NCBI RefSeq assembly: GCF_902833145.1
Contig: NZ_CADFEN010000003.1
Span: 186,001-250,000 of the forward strand
Length of the DNA stretch: 64,000 bases
Reading direction: 5' to 3'
DNA from: Burkholderia sp. BCC0506
GTDB taxonomy: Bacteria; Pseudomonadota; Gammaproteobacteria; Burkholderiales; Burkholderiaceae
The notes under the pieces are model-generated. The model saw nothing but the letters and a program-made list of their open reading frames with translations. It did not search any database and had not been told where the DNA came from. The position numbers and the translations under genes are program-made. This document shows positions 57,968-64,000 of this stretch, piece after piece (the first letter of the stretch is position 1; every line of letters starts with the position of its first letter).

Positions 57968-59259
57968 TACGTTGTCTGCCACGCGTCCTCCGGTTCGCTG
58001 GTTGTTTTCGGGGTAGCCACTCGCAGCAGAGGCGCATGCCGATCCAGTTCGAATCGTGCCTCGCACACGCGCACCGCCGGCTGCAACGGAAAAACGGCCC
58101 GCCATGTAGCCGATACGCGCATTTCCTCGGTATCGATCAAAAGTGTGTCGAGCTTCATCTCGAGTGGCACGATTTCACCGCTCTTGAAGCGAAGCGCCAC
58201 AAGCGCGCGATGCCCCGGAAGCCTCGCACGCAAAAAGCCTGCACGCGTGTGCTCCGGCAGCGCGAGATTGGCAAGCTCGAAGGCGAGTCCCGGCGCAGGC
58301 CATTCGATCTGCTGATCTGCCGGCGCACCGTTCCAATAGTGGAAGTCATGATCCACCGGATGGTACGGCCATCTTGTCTTATGCCAGGCCTCGTCGTAAG
58401 TCCCGGCAAACTGCAAACGGGGTGTCCAGGCGCGACCGACAACACCCAATCCGACCGGCGTCGTCGCGTAGCGGGCTACGACCTCTTTCATCTGCTTGGC
58501 ATCCAGCCCCGAAGCGGAGTGCTCGGCAACGTCGAGACTGGTTATCGGAATGTCCCATGCTTCTATCTGCGGCGCCGCAATTTCGGCAATCTTCGGTAAC
58601 GGTCCTGGAATCGATGATGCACACAACGAAGCGACGACCGACTTATGGGTCGCCCGATCGAGGAAGCGCTTCTCGACCCAACCGCGGCCCAGCGGGTTGG
58701 TGAAGCAGACTTCGTTCAGCTCAAGATCCGCGCTCGCCCCCTTTGCGCTCTGCGCAAGGGCGATGCGGCTCGTGCCGCCGTATGCCTGCTCCCAGCGCAC
58801 CGGAACAGCTCGTGTCGGCTCAGGTTCACCGAGCTTCCACCCGCGCCAGCCCTTCGTAAACGAGCGCGGCCCCGTTACGCGCAGTCCTTTATCGATGACC
58901 ATCGTGCCGGCATCGAAGACCCGTACGCGAGCGGGCCACGAAGCCGCAGGGGTGCCATGCGGGGCGTGTGCCGTCGCACGAACAAGGACATCACACTTCG
59001 GCTTGAACGGCGCGAGATCGCTTTCCCATTTCACACTGCTCTTACCCGTTTCGCCTTCGTATTCGTCTGCCATCGCCAACGGGACGGCGTTGTCACCGCT
59101 CAGCAACACGCAACGATGTGTATCGCCATCGGGGTCGAACGATTGCGCCGGCTCAAGCCGATACGCCGCCTTGAGCGCCACCACGTGGATTTCGTTGCCC
59201 GGCACGTCGACGGCATTGAACGCCATCGCATGCAAGGGCGTGAGGTTACGGAACTCCAT
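57967..59259 (-). CDS. DUF2169 type VI secretion adaptor
   Basis: This 430-residue protein begins MEFRNLTPLHAMAFNAVDV, the usual N-terminus of DUF2169 proteins, with WPARVRVFDAG, VPVRWEQAYGGT and NPLGRGWVEK as further landmarks. DUF2169 proteins act as adaptors that help load PAAR/DUF4150-type effectors on VgrG. It starts 11 bp after vgrG and overlaps the DUF4150-lipase gene, in the expected order adaptor then cargo. Confidence 0.92.
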   Translation of the reverse strand: MEFRNLTPLHAMAFNAVDVPGNEIHVVALKAAYRLEPAQSFDPDGDTHRCVLLSGDNAVPLAMADEYEGETGKSSVKWESDLAPFKPKCDVLVRATAHAPHGTPAASWPARVRVFDAGTMVIDKGLRVTGPRSFTKGWRGWKLGEPEPTRAVPVRWEQAYGGTSRIALAQSAKGASADLELNEVCFTNPLGRGWVEKRFLDRATHKSVVASLCASSIPGPLPKIAEIAAPQIEAWDIPITSLDVAEHSASGLDAKQMKEVVARYATTPVGLGVVGRAWTPRLQFAGTYDEAWHKTRWPYHPVDHDFHYWNGAPADQQIEWPAPGLAFELANLALPEHTRAGFLRARLPGHRALVALRFKSGEIVPLEMKLDTLLIDTEEMRVSATWRAVFPLQPAVRVCEARFELDRHAPLLRVATPKTTSEPEDAWQTT

Positions 59260-59270
59260 CGTCGTAGCAC

Positions 59271-61382
59271 TTAGTTCAGATCGACGGTCTTGCCGTCGAC
59301 CTTCACCGCGTCGGAACCGAGAATGTCGATGCTCGTCCCGCTAATCGTGATGTGTCCGCTGCTTTCGAGAACGATGGACGCTTTACCGGTTCGCAACTCA
59401 ATACGATCGCCCGCAGTAACCGTATAGGTCTTGCCCACCATCGTGGTTTTCGACAGCCCCACTTCCTCGGCGCTGGCAAGCCCGGCCGCCGTATTGATCG
59501 CGCCCGCTACCGTCACCGTATACGCGCCGCCAACGGTCAGGGCTTTAGCCAGCCCCACCGTCTCCGTCGACGTCAGTGCAATCAGGAGATTCTCCATCCC
59601 CTCGATCGTCTCGTTCCGGTTGCCGCCGACCGTCAGCGTCTCGTTGTTGCCAACAGTCTCGGTACGATCCACCCCAATGTGAATCGTCTCGTTGTTGTCG
59701 ACGGTTTCCGTGCGATCGTGGCCGACGTGTACCGTCTCATCGTGATCGATGTTCTTGGTGCGATCGTTGCCAACCCAATGCGATTCATTGTGCTCGACCT
59801 CGATGCGCTGGTCCTTCTCGGCGTGTAGCCAGACCTCTTCCTCCCCCTTCTTGTCCTCGAAGCGAATCGCATTGGCCGTGTTGACGTTACCGGTCTTGGT
59901 CGAACGCGTCAAAATCCCGCTCTGTGTCGCGTTGGCTGGCAACGCCCACGGCGGCATGTTCTGCGAGTTGTAAACGCGCGACGTCACGAGGGGACGGTCC
60001 GGATTTCCGTCCAGGAAGCTCACGACCACCTCATCCCCGATTCGCGGAATCTGAATCATCCCGAAACCGCTACCCGCCCACGGCTGGCTCACGCGCACCC
60101 AGCAGGAACTCCCTTGGTCGCGTTTGCCGAGACGATCCCAGTGGAACTGCACCTTCACCCGGCCGAGACTATCCGTATAAATCTCCTCGCCTTTCGGACC
60201 TACGACGATCGCCGTCTGCGGCCCGACGATCGTCGGACGCTCCCCTTCGAATGCCGGACGGTACGGAATTTTCTTTCGAATGCAGGTGAAGCTGCACGAA
60301 TACGCCGAACTCCCCTCACCGGGCTCATAGTTGTTCGTGCCGGTGTGTGACACGGTCAGCAACAGGAATTGCCGGTCTTCCTGTTTGGTGCTTGCGTGAT
60401 CGTAGTGGTCGTCCAGCTCGAAGTATCGGCACGGCATCATCCGCCGACCCGTCGTCACCCCGACGAACGTCTTGCTGTGTGCAGCCAGCGCTTCCGTCCG
60501 GAAGCGCGTGAGCTCTTCACCCCGATCGCTGTCAGCGAAGCCATGCTCGCCGAGGTAGTCGTAGATCTCGTAGGACGGGACATCACCTTGATTGACCTCC
60601 GTTCCACCCGACACGAATCGCCGGGCATGAGGAATCTTGTAGTCGAAAGTTTTCAGTCCGACCGTGTCCGGTGCAAGCTGACGCTGTGCTTGAAATGACG
60701 TGATGACGGCGAGATTGTCCATCGCCTCGCCCTGGTTGTATTGCAGCGATGGACTGCGCCCGTCGATCGGCTTCGCGGTCACCGAGTTATCGGCAATGAT
60801 CAGCTTGTGCCCATCCTTCGCATGCTCGAAGTAATAGAACAAACCATCCTCTCGCATCAGCCGTTCGACGAAAGCGAGATCCGTCTCACGGTACTGCGTG
60901 CAATAGCTGCGATTCTGCGTTCCTTTCGAGAGCCGGAACTCAAACGACGCGAGCTTGCCGTACTCACGAAACACGCGCGCGAGAATCGCCTCTGTATTCT
61001 CTTCCTGAAAGATCCGAATGTCCTGCCGGCGAGAGAGCATCCAGAGCCACGGAAGGATCGTTGCGCTGTACATCGCAAAACCACCGTCGGTATCGAGATG
61101 CGAAAACGCTGCGACGTATCCGTGGAAGTAACGCTCTTCCGAGCTGGCGAGCGCATCAGTCAACTGCAACGTGATTGTCACAGGTTGGCCGATCAGCTTC
61201 TTCAGCTCGATATTCTTGTCCTGCGACGCGAGCCGGACATGCATTTCGAAATTCTGAGATAACCCCTCGGTACAATGGAAATCGACGAGCACGAGATCCG
61301 ATCGACCTTTCAGTGGCGTTTCAATCGTAAACAGGCGATTGCTCTGGAGCTGGAAGAAGCTCGCGATTTCGGACATTTGCAT
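59271..61382 (-). CDS. vgrG: Type VI secretion spike protein VgrG
   Basis: This 703-residue protein has an N-terminal gp27-like region (LVLVDFHCTEGLSQNFEMHV), the central gp5 OB-fold with KVQFHWDRLGKRDQGSSCWVRV-type residues and SQPWAGSGFGMIQIPRIGDEV, and a C-terminal beta-helix of repeated xVGxDRTETV units (about residues 530-690). It forms the trimeric puncturing spike. There is no long C-terminal toxin extension, so the cargo is provided by the genes that follow. The start at 61382 has GAGG 6 bases upstream. Confidence 0.96.
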   Translation of the reverse strand: MQMSEIASFFQLQSNRLFTIETPLKGRSDLVLVDFHCTEGLSQNFEMHVRLASQDKNIELKKLIGQPVTITLQLTDALASSEERYFHGYVAAFSHLDTDGGFAMYSATILPWLWMLSRRQDIRIFQEENTEAILARVFREYGKLASFEFRLSKGTQNRSYCTQYRETDLAFVERLMREDGLFYYFEHAKDGHKLIIADNSVTAKPIDGRSPSLQYNQGEAMDNLAVITSFQAQRQLAPDTVGLKTFDYKIPHARRFVSGGTEVNQGDVPSYEIYDYLGEHGFADSDRGEELTRFRTEALAAHSKTFVGVTTGRRMMPCRYFELDDHYDHASTKQEDRQFLLLTVSHTGTNNYEPGEGSSAYSCSFTCIRKKIPYRPAFEGERPTIVGPQTAIVVGPKGEEIYTDSLGRVKVQFHWDRLGKRDQGSSCWVRVSQPWAGSGFGMIQIPRIGDEVVVSFLDGNPDRPLVTSRVYNSQNMPPWALPANATQSGILTRSTKTGNVNTANAIRFEDKKGEEEVWLHAEKDQRIEVEHNESHWVGNDRTKNIDHDETVHVGHDRTETVDNNETIHIGVDRTETVGNNETLTVGGNRNETIEGMENLLIALTSTETVGLAKALTVGGAYTVTVAGAINTAAGLASAEEVGLSKTTMVGKTYTVTAGDRIELRTGKASIVLESSGHITISGTSIDILGSDAVKVDGKTVDLN

Positions 61383-61524
61383 ATGTAGCCTCGGAATCTC
61401 TCAGCGGAGGGGCAGTTTTTTGTCGGCGCGGCCATTTTAATATGCCTGCGCGCCATTTGGACTAGATGTCGGTTTCCGGAAAAACAGGGACGGATTATCT
61501 CGGATTGTCGAATATTTTCAGCAA
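61383..61524. promoter_or_regulatory. Divergent promoter region, vgrG module and tssF
   Basis: The 142-bp gap between the outward-facing vgrG and tssF genes must contain promoters for both. It is AT-richer than the coding flanks. I see no clear operator symmetry. Confidence 0.45.
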
Positions 61525-63402
61525 ATGGACCAGCTGCTGTCACATTACGAACGTGAAGTCGGGTTACTTGCGCGCAGTCTGGCGGAGTTCGCTCAGCGCT
61601 TTCCGAAGATCGCAGCACGCCTCGGCATAACTGGCGGACACGTCGAAGATTTGCACGTCGACCGGATGGTGCAGACGTTTGCGCTATTAGCGGCACGTGT
61701 CGATGCGAAGCTTGATGACGATTACCCGCAATTCACCGAGGCACTTCTCGAAATTGCCTATCCGCAGTATCTGCGCACGGTCCCGTCATGCGCGGTTGCC
61801 TCGTTCGACCCATCGGTTCTGTTCGGTCAGCTTACCGAACCGCTGACAATAGCGCGCGGCACGATGCTGGACGCCAATGCTGCACCGTGCCGCTTCCGTA
61901 CAGTCTACGACGTCACGTTGTCGCCATTGCGCATTCATTCGGCACGCTATTCACCAGCGACGCTTGCGCCAGCTGCGGCGCGCATCCCGCCAGAAGTGAC
62001 GGGGATCATTTCGATTACCTTTACAAGCGAATCCGCGTCGCAAGCATTCGATGACACCATTCCGTCCGCCCCAGTGCGGGTACATCTGTCCGGAGAGCGG
62101 CCGCTCGTCGCCGCGCTTTCCGATACGCTGTTGCTTCGCGCATCGGCCGCCTACGTGGAGGTGGACGACAGCGGACGTTGGACCCGCTTGTCGAAAGTCC
62201 CCATTGAGGCGGCCGGCTTTGCGGATGACGAACGATTGTTGCCGAACGAAGACGATACAAGCGCACAATCGTTCCGGCATCTGATCGAGTATTTTGCCTT
62301 CCCCGAGAAGTTTGATTTCGTCGACATCGACCTGGGTCGAATGCGTCGCGCCGCGCGCGCCGAAGCAGCTCGACGGCTGACGCTTCACATCGCCGTGCAA
62401 GGCACCGCCCATGATTCCGGCGCCGCTCAGATCCTGGCAACGCTGAACATCAGCACGTTCCGATTGTTTTGCACACCGGTCGTCAACCTGTTCGAACGCG
62501 CGGCAACGCCTATCCAGCTAACCAGTCACGACGCCACCTATCCGATCACGCCGACCCCGTTGGCAACCGGCGTTCCGCTGGGCGTCTACTCGGTTGAGGC
62601 CGTGTATTTGGGCGAGCGTACGAAGTCGGGCGAAGACAAGGCCGCCATCGCTTCACACGCGGCACCACGCACGCAGGTGTGGCCGTATCGTGCATTCAGT
62701 CACGCGCGGCCCATGGATTCGTCCGCCATCTATTGGCTGGCATACCGAGATCCGGAAGCCACGCCGGACGGCGCGCTGGCGGAATCGCAACTGGCGCTGG
62801 TCGATTTAAAGGGTCAAACCGCTCATCCGCGCCACCCCCAGGTCGATGTCGATGTCCTGGCAACCAACGGAGCAATGCCGTCCCGGCTGCCGATCGGTGC
62901 CCCGGATAGCGATCTCCTATACGAGGGTTCGGCATTGGCGTGCCCGATCATGCTGCTCTCCCGCCCCACCTTGCCGGCTACCTTGCCGCGTGGCGGTGCA
63001 CTTTGGCGCGTCCTGTCGGCCCTGGCGCCGCATCCGCTCGACCTGACGCGGACCGGACTACCCGCGCTGAAGGAGTTTCTCCGTTTCCATGCTCCGCGTT
63101 CCAGCGTGGTTGCTCAACGTTGCATCGACGCGATCGCATCCCTCGACTACAAACCGGCGATCAGGTGGATGTCTCTCGACAATCACTTCCCGTCATTTGT
63201 TCGCGGTGTGGAGATCCTGCTTTCGTTCTCCGAGGCTGCGACACGAGATGTCAGCCTGCATCGGTTCTCGGCTGTCATGGACCGATTCTTCGGCCCGTAC
63301 GCTCAGTCAAACAGCTACGTTCAGCTCGTCGTGTTATCGGCCGAGAGCGGCAAGGAGCTTTTGCGGTGCGCGCCGCAGCCCGGCACGCAACCATTGATCT
63401 AA
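61525..63402 (+). CDS. tssF: Type VI secretion baseplate subunit TssF, isolated copy
   Basis: This 625-residue protein has the family N-terminus LLSHYEREVGLLARSLAEFAQRFPKIAARLG and the segments YPQFTEALLEIAYPQYLRTVPS, FRHLIEYFAFPEKFDFVDID, and a C-terminus with LHRFSAVMDRFFGPYAQSNS. TssF forms the baseplate wedge with TssG and TssE. Normally tssE precedes and tssG follows. Here an unrelated gene on the opposite strand follows immediately (stops 2 bp apart), so this copy is detached from a full T6SS operon. The frame is intact and near normal length, so it may still be functional. Confidence 0.9.
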   Translation: MDQLLSHYEREVGLLARSLAEFAQRFPKIAARLGITGGHVEDLHVDRMVQTFALLAARVDAKLDDDYPQFTEALLEIAYPQYLRTVPSCAVASFDPSVLFGQLTEPLTIARGTMLDANAAPCRFRTVYDVTLSPLRIHSARYSPATLAPAAARIPPEVTGIISITFTSESASQAFDDTIPSAPVRVHLSGERPLVAALSDTLLLRASAAYVEVDDSGRWTRLSKVPIEAAGFADDERLLPNEDDTSAQSFRHLIEYFAFPEKFDFVDIDLGRMRRAARAEAARRLTLHIAVQGTAHDSGAAQILATLNISTFRLFCTPVVNLFERAATPIQLTSHDATYPITPTPLATGVPLGVYSVEAVYLGERTKSGEDKAAIASHAAPRTQVWPYRAFSHARPMDSSAIYWLAYRDPEATPDGALAESQLALVDLKGQTAHPRHPQVDVDVLATNGAMPSRLPIGAPDSDLLYEGSALACPIMLLSRPTLPATLPRGGALWRVLSALAPHPLDLTRTGLPALKEFLRFHAPRSSVVAQRCIDAIASLDYKPAIRWMSLDNHFPSFVRGVEILLSFSEAATRDVSLHRFSAVMDRFFGPYAQSNSYVQLVVLSAESGKELLRCAPQPGTQPLI

Positions 63403-63403
63403 C

Positions 63404-63976
63404 TCAATGAACATATCCAGCAAGAATCCCGATACTCCCTCCAGCCTGGAAGCCCACCGTCTGCCCACGCATGATCAATACAGCCGGCGCCTCTGAAATT
63501 GCTCGTTGGAGCAGCCAACTGAAGCCGGGACCTGACAAGCCCGCCGCGAGCAACGCGGGATTCATGCCAAGCAACATTGCGTCACCCGCCCAGCCATAAA
63601 TCGCCGACAACGACCCGTCGACGTAAATCGTGCCGCCCTGAAAATCCGATCGCGACAGCTCTGTTCCACGAAACGCGCTCGTCATGTAGATACTGCCGTA
63701 GCTCGGGAAGTCCAACGTGGAGCCCGCTGCGCCGACGCTACGGCCACGGATCGGCGGCAGCTTGATCTCAGGTGTCGAGAACCTCGGCAATTTGATTTTC
63801 GGGATCTTCAGACCCGCGCCGATCCCGATGCCGACGCCACCGTAGTAGAAGCTCTGATCGTGCTTCTCAGGGTCGGTCAGTATGATCGTGCCGCCCGTTG
63901 CCATTACGATCTCAACGCTCAGGCCACCGCCTGCCCCGGTGTTATAGGTCCACTTGCTCAGCCTTAGAAATGACAT
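63404..63976 (-). CDS. Unrecognised protein convergent with tssF
   Basis: This 190-residue protein starts MSFLRLSKWTYNTGAGGGLSVEIV. Its composition is Gly-rich with strand-like repeats (TGGTIILTDPEKHDQSFYYG, GVGIGIGAGLKIPKIKLPRF) and a C-terminal hydrophobic part (GDAMLLGMNPALLAAGLSG). No signal peptide is clear and no known domain is recognised. The stop lies 2 bp from the tssF stop. Its proximity to a T6SS module makes it a candidate accessory or effector-related gene, but nothing specific supports this. Confidence 0.6.
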   Translation of the reverse strand: MSFLRLSKWTYNTGAGGGLSVEIVMATGGTIILTDPEKHDQSFYYGGVGIGIGAGLKIPKIKLPRFSTPEIKLPPIRGRSVGAAGSTLDFPSYGSIYMTSAFRGTELSRSDFQGGTIYVDGSLSAIYGWAGDAMLLGMNPALLAAGLSGPGFSWLLQRAISEAPAVLIMRGQTVGFQAGGSIGILAGYVH

Positions 63977-64000
63977 ACCCGCGCCCCAGTGATCTGGTTA

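Noticed and set aside
59271-63402. A complete type VI secretion apparatus
   Set aside because: Only vgrG and tssF are present; sheath, baseplate wedge partners, membrane complex, Hcp and ClpV genes are absent from the window.

Overview
High-GC DNA (about two-thirds G+C by eye) with Burkholderia-type genes: a class I.2 secreted lipase with its foldase, VgrG/DUF2169/DUF4150 type VI modules and a Crp/Fnr regulator. It is most likely a secondary replicon of a Burkholderia cepacia complex or related strain; no single gene fixes the species. A clear change in base composition and gene content occurs near 44.4 kb.

Region 1 (1-2.3 kb) holds a truncated diguanylate cyclase and a Crp/Fnr regulator. 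Region 2 (2.7-28.0 kb, all minus strand) is the most striking part. Read in transcription order it encodes: a double-glycine leader peptide; a HlyD adaptor, C39 peptidase-ABC exporter and TolC channel; an acyltransferase-ACP protein; a 2009-residue megasynthase (FabL-type enoyl reductase, KS, Cys-less second KS, KR, DH); a cytochrome P450 fused to a second KR; a flavin monooxygenase; a MacB/LolCDE-like ATPase and permease; a LolA-like periplasmic protein; an outer-membrane barrel; a DUF4345 membrane protein; and lipase plus foldase. Most junctions overlap or are nearly contiguous, so this may be one operon or a few coupled ones. The parts suggest a fully reducing lipid or polyketide synthase (PUFA/heterocyst-glycolipid synthase style) with tailoring oxygenases and an envelope-delivery system, linked to an exported leader peptide. 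I recognise no characterised cluster with this layout.

Region 3 (28.8-31.6 kb) is a two-subunit molybdenum hydroxylase of the isoquinoline 1-oxidoreductase type. Region 4 (32.1-44.4 kb) looks like a synthase-dependent amino-sugar exopolysaccharide locus: UDP-GlcNAc 2-epimerase (divergent), a processive GT2 synthase, a bactofilin-like protein, a YaiO-type outer-membrane barrel, a membrane protein, a secreted polysaccharide deacetylase interrupted by an in-frame TGA, a possible alpha/alpha-barrel hydrolase, and GlmS.

Region 5 (44.4-64.0 kb) is accessory DNA. Its left edge is a 3' fragment of a tRNA-Arg(UCU) gene, the usual scar of tRNA-targeted integration. Then come an IS3-family remnant, a complete type I Zorya anti-phage system (zorABCD), a stretch of remnants, and a type VI secretion effector module: VgrG, a DUF2169 adaptor, a DUF4150-lipase effector with a lipoprotein ankyrin immunity candidate, a predicted HNH/EndoVII-fold nuclease effector, and two related TPR proteins as candidate immunity. 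A divergent tssF without tssG and one unrecognised gene complete the window.
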